Positions 6,761 to 13,208 of a stretch of DNA of 13,270 nucleotides are shown piece after piece; the first letter of the stretch is position 1, and every line of letters starts with the position of its first letter. The stretch comes from DATFGK01 sp046712825 (lineage in GTDB: Bacteria > Actinomycetota > AC-67), in contig JBKKCR010000004.1 of NCBI GenBank assembly GCA_046712825.1, positions 1 to 13,270 on the forward strand. Direction: 5' to 3'. The notes below the pieces were generated by a model. It did not search any database. It had not been told where the DNA came from and worked only from the letters and a program-made list of their open reading frames with translations. A program made the position numbers and the translations under genes.

Positions 6761-7165
6761 ATGCGCCGCTTCGCACATGCCCTCGCCCTCGTCGCCACGC
6801 TGGCCCTCCTGGCATCCGCCTGCGCCAGCGACAAGGACACCGGCTTGCCGGTCGGTCCGACGGAGGCGCCTTCGGCCGCCGTCTGCACCGGCAAGATCGA
6901 GATGAACGATGAGCTCAAGTTCGTGCCCGAGAACTGCACGATCAAGGTCGGCGCGACCGTAACCTGGACCACGGTCGGCGCCGCGCCGCACACGGCGACT
7001 TCAGAACCGGCCGCGCCGGTGAAGTTCGATTCCCAGCAGGTCGACTCGGGGGAGAGCTTCGACTTCAAGTTCGAGACGGCGGGCCAGGTTCCGTACTACT
7101 GCAAGTTGCACGCCTCACCGGGCAGTCGCGCCGGCATGATCGGCACGATCACCGTGGAGGCGTAA
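6761..7165 (+). CDS. Cupredoxin (plastocyanin-like) lipoprotein 1
   Basis: The 134-residue protein begins with a lipoprotein signal: basic MRR, a hydrophobic stretch and LASAC, with lipidation at C21. A short acidic linker follows, then a cupredoxin domain (about 42-134). The type-1 copper ligands are visible: H77 in APHTA, C114 and H117 in YYCKLH, and M126 in AGMIG. Two more cysteines (C42, C59) could form a disulfide. It should sit on the outer face of the cytoplasmic membrane and carry electrons or bind copper. The start is well supported by AAAGGAG 5 bases upstream. It is the first of three similar genes; the linker motif DTGLP is shared with the second copy, pointing to tandem duplication. 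It lacks the cysteine-bearing insertion of copies 2 and 3. Confidence 0.87.
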   Translation: MRRFAHALALVATLALLASACASDKDTGLPVGPTEAPSAAVCTGKIEMNDELKFVPENCTIKVGATVTWTTVGAAPHTATSEPAAPVKFDSQQVDSGESFDFKFETAGQVPYYCKLHASPGSRAGMIGTITVEA

Positions 7166-7170
7166 GCCCG

Positions 7171-7575
7171 ATGCGCCGGCTCGCGCGCGCCTTCGCACTC
7201 ATCGTCGTACTGGGCCTCGTCGCGGCCGCGTGCGGAGGCGACGACGACACAGGCTTGCCTTCGATCAACCCGACGAGCACACCCGCGGATCATGTGTCGG
7301 TCGTCGACAGCGCGTTCGAACCGAAGAGCTCCGAGATCGCCATCAATACGGAGGCCATGTGGGCCCAGACCGGATCGCTCCCCCACTCGGTGACCGCAGA
7401 CGACGGCTCTTTCAACTCACACCCCGCGTGTTCTGCAAGTGACACGTCCCAGTGCATGAAGACGGGCAACGAGTTCAAGCACACGTTCACCAAGACCGGG
7501 ACGTACCCGTACTACTGCGTGATCCATGGCGGCAAGGGCGGCAGCGGTATGTCGGGCGTCATCATCGTCAAGTGA
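7171..7575 (+). CDS. Cupredoxin (plastocyanin-like) lipoprotein 2
   Basis: The 134-residue paralogue of the preceding gene lies 5 bases after it, with GGAGG (7156-7160) inside the end of that gene as ribosome site. The signal peptide ends in VAAAC (lipidated C21) and is followed by an acidic, Ser/Thr/Pro linker. Predicted copper ligands are H72 in LPHSV, C116 and H119 in YYCVIH, and M127 in SGMSG. Between the first histidine and the C-H-M loop is an insertion with C87 and C95 (C-x7-C), absent from copy 1 and present in copy 3, probably a disulfide-closed loop near the metal site. It is likely a membrane-tethered electron carrier or copper-binding protein; the partner is unknown. Confidence 0.87.
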   Translation: MRRLARAFALIVVLGLVAAACGGDDDTGLPSINPTSTPADHVSVVDSAFEPKSSEIAINTEAMWAQTGSLPHSVTADDGSFNSHPACSASDTSQCMKTGNEFKHTFTKTGTYPYYCVIHGGKGGSGMSGVIIVK

Positions 7576-8009
7576 TGCGTCTGAGCGGTGTTGTCGTCGC
7601 GGTGACGATGGCGCTGCTCGCGACCGCGTGTGGTGCGGATGAGCCGGGACTCATCGTCCAACCGACGAGCACGACGGGCACGCCGCCGACGAGCGCACCG
7701 ACGACGTCCGGGCCGTCGAGGACGGGACGGACGGTCGACGTCATCGACAACGCGTTCGTGCCTCCCGAGCTGACGGTCACGGTCGGAACCGAAGTGATCT
7801 GGAACTACGTCGGTCCCGATGCGCCCCACACGGTGACCGCTACGAACGGATCGTTCGATTCCAACCCGGAGTGCGACACGACCAAACTCGATCAGTGCCT
7901 GAACGCGGTTGGGGAAAGTTTCCGCCATACGTTCCCAACGGCAGACTCCTTCACATACAGCTGCAAGATCCACGGCGAGCTCATGAGCGGCACGATCATC
8001 ATCGAATGA
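7575..8009 (+). CDS. Cupredoxin (plastocyanin-like) lipoprotein 3
   Basis: The start is ATG 7575, whose A is the last base of the preceding TGA (TGATG). The frame is open further upstream, but only this start gives a lipoprotein signal (MRLSGVVV...LLATAC, lipidated C19). The product has 144 residues: a longer Thr/Ser/Pro linker (about 30-52), then a cupredoxin domain with ligands H85 in APHTV, C130 and H133 in YSCKIH, and M137. The C-x7-C insertion (C100, C108) matches copy 2. There is no ribosome site before the start, so translation probably depends on copy 2. Its own stop overlaps the bioB start (ATGA, 8006-8009), linking this extracytoplasmic protein to biotin synthesis. Confidence 0.87.
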   Translation: MRLSGVVVAVTMALLATACGADEPGLIVQPTSTTGTPPTSAPTTSGPSRTGRTVDVIDNAFVPPELTVTVGTEVIWNYVGPDAPHTVTATNGSFDSNPECDTTKLDQCLNAVGESFRHTFPTADSFTYSCKIHGELMSGTIIIE

Positions 8010-8992
8010 CCGACATCATCGAGCAGTGCCGCACGACCCTCCTTGGGGGTGGTGGAGCCATTACGCCCGACGATGCGCGCGCTCTGGTCGATCTCCCGGA
8101 CGAACGGCTGCCCGACCTGATCGCGCTCGCTCACCAAATTCGACTCGCCCACGCCGGGCCCGAGGTCGAGGTTGAGTCGATCCTCTCCGCGAAGACCGGC
8201 GGTTGCCCGGAGGATTGCCACTTCTGCTCGCAGTCCGGACGTTTCGAAACGACCGTCCGACCCGAGCCGTTCCTGCCGACCGTGGACATCGTCGAAGCGG
8301 CACGTCGTAGCCAGGCGTCGGGCGCGACCGAGTTCTGCATCGTGCTCGCGATACGCGGCCCGGACGATCACGTCATGGAGCGCACGCTCGAGGCGGTGGC
8401 CGCCATCCGCGAGCAGACGAGCATGCAGGTCGCGTGCTCGCTGGGGATCCTGACCCGAGACCAAGCGGTTACCCTGGCCGACGCGGGCGTGCACCGGTAC
8501 AACCACAACCTCGAGACGGCCCGGTCCTTCTTCCCGAGCATCGCCACGACCCACACCTGGGACGAGCGATACGAGACCTGCCGGCTCGTCCAGGAGGTCG
8601 GGATGGAGCTGTGCTCGGGCGGGATCATGGGGATGGGGGAGTCCTGGGACCAGCGCATCGAGTTCGCCTTCCAGCTCCGCGACCTGTCCCCCTGTGAGAT
8701 CCCCCTGAACTTCCTGAACCCGCGGCCGGGGACACCGCTCGCCGACCGTCCGGCCCTCGGCCCGCTCGAGGCCCTCAAGTGCATCGCCCTGTTCCGGCTG
8801 ATCCATCCCGCCGTTCTTCTCCGCTACGCCGGCGGACGCGAGGTCACGCTCCGCGAGCTCCAAGCCACGGGGATGCTCGCCGGGATCAATGCGCTGATCG
8901 TCGGAAACTACCTGACGACGCTCGGACGCTCTCCGGAGCAGGACCTGGCCATGCTCGCCGACCTCGGGATGCCCGTGAAGGGGCAAAGCTGA
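8006..8992 (+). CDS. bioB: Biotin synthase
   Basis: The 328-residue protein is a radical SAM biotin synthase that inserts sulfur into dethiobiotin, the last step of biotin synthesis, in the cytoplasm. The [4Fe-4S] cluster cysteines are C67, C71 and C74 in CPEDCHFCSQS. The expected [2Fe-2S] ligands are also present: cysteines in VACSLG, YETCRL and ELCSGG, and the arginine in YAGGREV. GGIMGMGES and NFLNPRPGTPL are further family blocks, and length is normal. I chose ATG 8006, which overlaps the stop of cupredoxin 3; a longer frame upstream would run through that gene. No ribosome site is visible, so translation is likely coupled. bsaP follows after 7 bases. No other biotin genes (bioA, D, F) are in the window. 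Confidence 0.95.
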   Translation: MTDIIEQCRTTLLGGGGAITPDDARALVDLPDERLPDLIALAHQIRLAHAGPEVEVESILSAKTGGCPEDCHFCSQSGRFETTVRPEPFLPTVDIVEAARRSQASGATEFCIVLAIRGPDDHVMERTLEAVAAIREQTSMQVACSLGILTRDQAVTLADAGVHRYNHNLETARSFFPSIATTHTWDERYETCRLVQEVGMELCSGGIMGMGESWDQRIEFAFQLRDLSPCEIPLNFLNPRPGTPLADRPALGPLEALKCIALFRLIHPAVLLRYAGGREVTLRELQATGMLAGINALIVGNYLTTLGRSPEQDLAMLADLGMPVKGQS

Positions 8993-8999
8993 GAAGCGT

Positions 9000-9218
9000 G
9001 TGGCCGCGACCGAAGACCGATTCTGCGTTCGGTGTGGTCGCGAGCTCGCCGCTCCTCGGCCAGAGCGGAGCGAGCAACACCTCGCGTGCGTGAGCGCGCT
9101 CGCCCTCGAGCCACCGAGATTCTGTGGGAACTGCGGGAGGAAGCTCCGCGTCCAAGTGTTACCGGACGGTTTCCGCGCGAATTGTTCCATCCACGGCGAC
9201 GTGATGTTTCCCACGTGA
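9000..9218 (+). CDS. bsaP: Biotin synthase auxiliary protein BsaP-like
   Basis: This 72-residue cysteine-rich protein starts at GTG 9000, 7 bases after the bioB stop, with a weak GAGAAG upstream. It has two zinc-ribbon-like knuckles, FCVRCGREL (C9, C12) and FCGNCGRKL (C42, C45), plus C30 and a late C62 with H65 in NCSIHG. The block ALEPPRFCGNCGRKL...VQVLPDGF and the position directly behind bioB match what I recall of actinobacterial BsaP (Rv1590 in M. tuberculosis), reported to be required for biotin synthase activity. It would act in the cytoplasm with BioB, perhaps at an iron-sulfur cluster. The assignment rests on remembered family pattern plus context. A generic zinc-ribbon protein is the alternative. 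Confidence 0.8.
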   Translation: MAATEDRFCVRCGRELAAPRPERSEQHLACVSALALEPPRFCGNCGRKLRVQVLPDGFRANCSIHGDVMFPT

Positions 9219-9339
9219 AGTTTCTTGGGTTCGACTCTTGGGGAAAGGAGCCCATCGTCGTAAGATTGACCGATCTCGCGGTGGAGGGGTCTGTGGTGTA
9301 CCAGGGGAGCACCAGCACCCGGGCCCGAAAGGGGAGCGA
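9219..9339 (+). promoter_or_regulatory. Intergenic region with weak promoter and ribosome site for the zinc-ribbon gene
   Basis: TTGGGG (9238-9243), 17 bases, then TAAGAT (9261-9266) could form a promoter, giving a leader of roughly 67 bases. A clear purine-rich ribosome site, AAAGGGGAG (9328-9336), sits 3 bases before ATG 9340. No terminator hairpin was found behind bsaP, so co-transcription with the bioB operon is equally possible. Confidence 0.3.
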
Positions 9340-9534
9340 ATGAGCCTCACGTGTCCCGTCTGTACGGACGTCGACATCCTCGCGACTCGCTCTGACGACG
9401 CGATCGACATCTGCCTTTGTCTGTCGTGTCGCGCAACATGGGTTGATCGTGGTGAAGGACCCGAGGACATCCAGCCCCATCGCGTTCGACGCGTTCCGAT
9501 CACCGGGCCGCGCCTCGATCGCGCGCTCGGCTAG
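9340..9534 (+). CDS. Small zinc-ribbon (TFIIB-type) protein
   Basis: The 64-residue protein starts at ATG 9340, chosen for the GGGGAG ribosome site and because the conserved part begins at once; the same frame is open further upstream to 9238. It has a four-cysteine zinc ribbon, CPVC and CLSC (C5, C8, C25, C28), followed by RATWVDRGE. This resembles the zf-TFIIB small-protein pattern (CPxC...CxxC.G.W.D.GE). The basic tail ends in RVPITGPRLDRALG. Such proteins are widespread and mostly uncharacterised; they may bind nucleic acid or protein. Its neighbours, bsaP before and nadD after, do not fix a role. Confidence 0.68.
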   Translation: MSLTCPVCTDVDILATRSDDAIDICLCLSCRATWVDRGEGPEDIQPHRVRRVPITGPRLDRALG

Positions 9535-9606
9535 CTCGAAACAGCAGGTCTTCCCCCTGTAAACCCTTCCCTTTCCTTGGTGCACGTCGCCCTGAGCACC
9601 CGGCGT

Positions 9607-9612
9607 TAGACT
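9607..9612 (+). promoter_or_regulatory. Possible -10 box (TAGACT) of the nadD operon
   Basis: TAGACT fits TANNNT and ends 9 bases before ATG 9622, with no Shine-Dalgarno between, as in leaderless or near-leaderless transcripts. No convincing -35 lies 16-18 bases upstream. Confidence 0.4.
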
Positions 9613-9621
9613 GCGTCACGG

Positions 9622-10269
9622 ATGGCGATCTCCGGACGCCCGGCCGTCGGCGTCATGGGCGGCACTTTCAACCCGATCCACATCGGTCACCTCGTCACCG
9701 CCGAGGAGGCTCTGTTCGCGTTCGGGCTCCGTGAGGTCATCTTCGTCCCCGCGGGCCGGCCGTGGCAGAAAGAGGGCGTAGACGTCGCCGAGTCCGAGCA
9801 TCGGTACCTGATGACGGTGATCGCGACCGCCCCGAACTCGCATTTCCAGGTTTCGCGGATCGAGATCGATCGCACCGGGCCGACCTACACGGTCGAGACC
9901 CTGCGAGGGCTGCGAGAACAGCTCGGTGACGTCGAGCTGTACTTCATCACCGGGGCCGACGCGATCCTTCAGATCCTGACCTGGAAGGATCCCAAGGAGG
10001 TTCTCAGCGAGGCGAGGTTCATCGCCGCCACCCGGCCCGGCTACGACCTGGACCGCCTCGAGAAGGAGCTGCCGGAGGGGTTCGGGGATCGCGTTCACAT
10101 CCTCGAGATCCCGGCCCTGGCGATCTCCTCGACCGACGTGCGGCGCCGCGTGCGGGAGAGGCGGCCGGTGCGCTACCTGCTCCCCGAGGGCGTCGCCCGG
10201 TACATCGAGAAGAACGACCTGTACTCGGGCCTGCAAGGCTCGGGCGGAAAGTCGCCGGCCCATGACTGA
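9622..10269 (+). CDS. nadD: Nicotinate-nucleotide adenylyltransferase
   Basis: The 215-residue protein is NadD, which joins nicotinate mononucleotide and ATP to form deamido-NAD in the cytoplasm, the penultimate step of NAD synthesis. The nucleotidyltransferase signature GGTFNPIHIGH spans residues 13-23 with H20 and H23 of the HxGH motif. The C-terminal ATP-binding motif ISSTDVRRRV starts at I168. The blocks FITGADAILQILTWKD and ARFIAATRPGYDL are typical of NadD. Length is normal. The ATG overlaps nothing upstream, and TAGACT lies 9 bases before it. Its last codons overlap the start of the LCP-type gene by 8 bases (10262-10269). The nadD - LCP/LytR_C - rsfS order is common in Actinomycetota. 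Confidence 0.96.
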   Translation: MAISGRPAVGVMGGTFNPIHIGHLVTAEEALFAFGLREVIFVPAGRPWQKEGVDVAESEHRYLMTVIATAPNSHFQVSRIEIDRTGPTYTVETLRGLREQLGDVELYFITGADAILQILTWKDPKEVLSEARFIAATRPGYDLDRLEKELPEGFGDRVHILEIPALAISSTDVRRRVRERRPVRYLLPEGVARYIEKNDLYSGLQGSGGKSPAHD

Positions 10270-11497
10270 CACGCTGCCTCGCGTCGAGCCGCGAACCCGC
10301 CAGGAGCGCCGGAGGCGTCGCGCCCTGCGCCGTCGCCTGGGCATCGGGTCCGCCATCGCGGCACCCATGATCGTTCTGCTCGTAGTGATCCTCGCGCAAC
10401 TCGGGAATGACCCGCGGCCGACACCGATCCCGGTGGGTGGATCCGCGGAGGGCGACCAGGTTACGTACCTGCTCGTCGGAACCCGCGCGAACGACACGAC
10501 CGGCGGCGCCGACTGGCTCACGCTGCTCGCGGTCGACCGCGGGGGCACCGATCCGCTCACGTTGTTCGTTCCGGCCTCGACCCTCACCGAGATCCCCGGA
10601 CACGGATTCGACGCGATCGGCAAGGCGATGGCACTCGGTCGCCTGCCGCTCCAGGAAGTCGCGGTGGAGAACCTGCTCGGCGCGAGCGTCGACCACACGA
10701 TGGTGGTTTCGGAGCAGCTCGTCTCGCGCCTCGTCGACCTGGCGGATGGCATCGAGGTCGACGTCCCCGAGCGCCTGCTCGCGCCGTCGGGAACCGATCG
10801 CCTCGTCCCCGTCTTCGAGGCCGGACCGCAGCGCTTCGACGGTGCACGTGCCATCCGATACCTCCAGTACGAGGGCGAGAAGGACGACGAGCTTGCGCAA
10901 GCGGTCCGGTCGCAGCAGATCTGGGAGGGCTTGTACGCACGCTTCGAGGGAGAGCGCGCGGCCGACTTGAAGAGGATCGTCACCTCGCTCCTGACCGCCT
11001 CACCCGTCACGGATGCGCCGCCGGAGGATGCCGGCGCCTTCCTCGGCGCGTTCGCGGCCGCCGGCGAGGACGCCCGCACTTATCGGACGCTCCCCGTCCA
11101 GGCCGTGGGATCGGGAGGGCCGGAGGACGCGTTCCGCGTCGAGCAGACGCGGCTCGACGAGCTGGTCCGCACGCTGCTGGCCGGGTCATTGCCGCCGGCA
11201 GGTCCCGGACGCGGCGCCCGCGTTCAGGTGCTGAACGGCAACGGCGAGCCGGAGACCGGCCTCTCGGTCGCCGCCCTGCTCGTCCCGGCGGGTTTCCGCA
11301 TCGCCGACACGGGGAATGCCAGGTCGTTCGACTTCAAGCGCACCAAGATCATCGTGTACCGGGAGACCGATTTGCCGATAGCGGTACGGATCCGCGACTT
11401 GCTCGGCCTCGGCGCGATCGAGATCAGCCGCACGCAGCAGACGATCGTGGACGTCACGGTCGTCGTGGGACGCGACTTCGTCGCACGGCATTCCTGA
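10262..11497 (+). CDS. Membrane-anchored LCP-like/LytR_C protein with degenerate LCP active site
   Basis: The 411-residue protein has a very basic N-terminus (R7-R25), one membrane helix (about 27-47) and a long outer part. Residues about 65-260 follow the LytR-CpsA-Psr fold pattern: YLLVGT (from Y69), IPGHG, AIGKAMALG and an ENLLGASVDHTMVV stretch. Residues about 319-408 are a LytR_C domain beginning VQVLNGNGEPETG. LCP enzymes attach polymers to peptidoglycan using conserved arginines and aspartates in RSDT and PRDT motifs. Here those places read GADW (82-85) and PAST (104-107), so both arginines and one aspartate are missing. Transferase activity is therefore doubtful, and a binding or scaffolding role is more likely. 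It overlaps nadD by 8 bases and lies one base before rsfS. Confidence 0.82.
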   Translation: MTDTLPRVEPRTRQERRRRRALRRRLGIGSAIAAPMIVLLVVILAQLGNDPRPTPIPVGGSAEGDQVTYLLVGTRANDTTGGADWLTLLAVDRGGTDPLTLFVPASTLTEIPGHGFDAIGKAMALGRLPLQEVAVENLLGASVDHTMVVSEQLVSRLVDLADGIEVDVPERLLAPSGTDRLVPVFEAGPQRFDGARAIRYLQYEGEKDDELAQAVRSQQIWEGLYARFEGERAADLKRIVTSLLTASPVTDAPPEDAGAFLGAFAAAGEDARTYRTLPVQAVGSGGPEDAFRVEQTRLDELVRTLLAGSLPPAGPGRGARVQVLNGNGEPETGLSVAALLVPAGFRIADTGNARSFDFKRTKIIVYRETDLPIAVRIRDLLGLGAIEISRTQQTIVDVTVVVGRDFVARHS

Positions 11498-11498
11498 G

Positions 11499-11909
11499 TT
11501 GCCGCCCCGGGTTCCATCCACGAAGACGCTCGCGGTGAAGGCCGCTCGAGCGGCCGCCGACAAGAAGGCCTCCGACGTCGTCGTGCTCGAGGTGCGGGAC
11601 CTCATCGTCATCACGGACTACTTCGTGATCGCTTCCGGGGCGACCGAGCGACAGGTTCGCACCATCGTGGACTCGGTCGAGAAAGCCCTCGCCGAGAAGG
11701 GCGTCAAGCCGCTCCGCCGGGAGGGCATGGAGCAAGGCCGGTGGGCGCTGCTCGACTTCGTCGACATCGTGGTGCACGTCTTCACGAGTGAGGAACGGGA
11801 CTACTACGAGCTCGAGCGTCTCTGGAAGGACGCGCCGCGTTTGCGCTGGGAGGAACCGGTCCGAAGTGGCACCCGTCGGACACGGACCAAGCCCGACACG
11901 TCGGGATGA
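11499..11909 (+). CDS. rsfS: Ribosomal silencing factor RsfS
   Basis: The 136-residue protein is RsfS (Iojap/DUF143), which binds uL14 on the large ribosomal subunit and blocks subunit joining when nutrients are scarce. The family blocks are clear: DKKASDVVVLEV, ITDYFVIASG, RQVRTIVDSVE, RREGMEQGRWALLDF, DIVVHVF and YYELERLWKDAP. A basic tail of about 20 residues is extra. The start is taken as TTG 11499, one base after the upstream stop, because it leaves the usual short lead before the conserved part. GTG 11535 (residue 13) is the alternative. It is the last gene of the nadD operon; coupling to the LCP-like gene is implied by the 1-base gap. Confidence 0.93.
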   Translation: MPPRVPSTKTLAVKAARAAADKKASDVVVLEVRDLIVITDYFVIASGATERQVRTIVDSVEKALAEKGVKPLRREGMEQGRWALLDFVDIVVHVFTSEERDYYELERLWKDAPRLRWEEPVRSGTRRTRTKPDTSG

Positions 11910-11933
11910 ACCCCCACAGGGTAGCTTCAGTCG

Positions 11934-11948
11934 CTCAAGCGTCTTGAG
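11934..11948. repeat. Small inverted repeat upstream of the HD-GYP gene
   Basis: CTCAAG-CGT-CTTGAG is a perfect 6-3-6 inverted repeat 25 bases after rsfS and 25 bases before the HD-GYP start. There is no following T run, so a terminator is unlikely; an operator is possible. TAGCTT (11922-11927) just upstream could be a -10 box. Confidence 0.35.
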
Positions 11949-11972
11949 GCTCCCGACGACAACACTGGAAGG

Positions 11973-13208
11973 GTGGGCGGTGACGTCCGTTCCATTTCCA
12001 CACCTATGTTGGGAACTCGCGAAGGGCGCTGGCATGGCAGGCCGGTTCTATCGGCCGGCCTTCGCTCGGCCGTTTTCGCCGGGCCGATCGTCTCTGCGGT
12101 CGCCGTTTCCCTCCTGGTGGGATCGATCCTTCCCGCTACAGCCGGCACGGGTTCGCGTCTGCTCCGGTGGGCGGTTCTCCTCGTGGTTTCGACCGGCGTG
12201 CTGCTCGCGACCGATCGGCTCGCCCGGCGTCTGCTCCCGCTCGCCGTCCTGCTGAAGCTTTCGCTCGCGTTCCCCGACGACGCGCCATCCCGGCTCGCGG
12301 TGGCCCGCGCCGCGGCCAACTTGAAGGAGCTCGAGGAGCGCGTTCGTATCGCGCGCACGACCGGGTTCGACGAGGAACCTGGACGTGCCGCCGAGATGAT
12401 CCTGTCGCTCGTTGCCGCCGTCGAGGCGCACGACCGTGCGACGCGCGGACACTCCGAGCGGGTTCGCGTGTACACCGATCTGATCGGCGAGCAGATGAAG
12501 CTCTACCCCGAGGACCGCGACCGTCTTCGCTGGGCTGCCATGGTTCACGACGTCGGCAAGCTCGAGGTGCCGCATTCGGTCCTGAACAAAGCGGGCCCGC
12601 TCGATCCGGGCGAGCTCGAGGTCGTACGCCGTCATCCCGAGGAAGGCGCTCGTATGACGGCGCCGCTCCACGAGTGGCTCGGCGAATGGGCGAACGCGAT
12701 CGTCGAGCATCACGAGCGTTTCGACGGGCGCGGCTATCCGGCTGGTCACGGGGGATCCGCGATCTCGCTCGGAGCACGCATCGTCTCGGTCGCCGACGTG
12801 TACGAGACGATGACGGCGACACGTCCCTACCATCGGCCGAAGAGCCCGTCGAAGGCTCGCGAGGAGCTCGTTCGATGCGCGGGAACCCAGTTCGACCCTG
12901 CGGTCGTGAATGCGTTCCTTCAGGTTTCGGTACGGAAGCTGCGGTTGGTCAGCGGCCTCGGCGCGTGGCTCGCTCAGACGCCGCCCCTGCGCGGCCTTCG
13001 CGGCATCGCGACCGCGGCCAGACGAACCACTTCCGCCGCGACGGTTCTGGTCGTCGCGGTCCTCATGTCCGTCTCGGGGACACAGTCCCCCGTGGCGCCG
13101 CCCGCTCCGGTCGCACGCGACGCCGAGGTGTCGGCCGGGCATGCGCCGACGGCAACGTCGGGGATGACGCTCGAAGATCTGCTTCTTCGGTTCGACGCAG
13201 AAGGCTGA
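11973..13208 (+). CDS. Membrane-bound HD-GYP domain cyclic-di-GMP phosphodiesterase
   Basis: The 411-residue protein has two N-terminal membrane helices (about 33-53 and 63-80), a charged linker that may be coiled coil (about 90-125), an HD-GYP domain (about 140-330) and a third hydrophobic segment (about 355-372) before a Pro/Ala-rich tail. The catalytic motifs are complete: H153 and H160 in AHDRATRGHSERV, HDVGK (H192, D193), HHERFDGRGYP (GYP at 254-256) and SVADVYETMTATRPYH. Such domains hydrolyse cyclic di-GMP, lowering this second messenger at the membrane. No separate sensor domain is seen. The start is uncertain: GTG 11973 has a purine run directly against it, too close for a normal site, and ATG 12006 (residue 12) is the alternative. 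It probably has its own promoter after rsfS. Confidence 0.88.
   Translation: MGGDVRSISTPMLGTREGRWHGRPVLSAGLRSAVFAGPIVSAVAVSLLVGSILPATAGTGSRLLRWAVLLVVSTGVLLATDRLARRLLPLAVLLKLSLAFPDDAPSRLAVARAAANLKELEERVRIARTTGFDEEPGRAAEMILSLVAAVEAHDRATRGHSERVRVYTDLIGEQMKLYPEDRDRLRWAAMVHDVGKLEVPHSVLNKAGPLDPGELEVVRRHPEEGARMTAPLHEWLGEWANAIVEHHERFDGRGYPAGHGGSAISLGARIVSVADVYETMTATRPYHRPKSPSKAREELVRCAGTQFDPAVVNAFLQVSVRKLRLVSGLGAWLAQTPPLRGLRGIATAARRTTSAATVLVVAVLMSVSGTQSPVAPPAPVARDAEVSAGHAPTATSGMTLEDLLLRFDAEG

Noticed and set aside
9535..9621. CAGG...CCTG repeat and pyrimidine tract before nadD as a terminator
   Set aside because: The possible stem is only 4-5 bp with a loose loop; the pyrimidine tract is not a T run.
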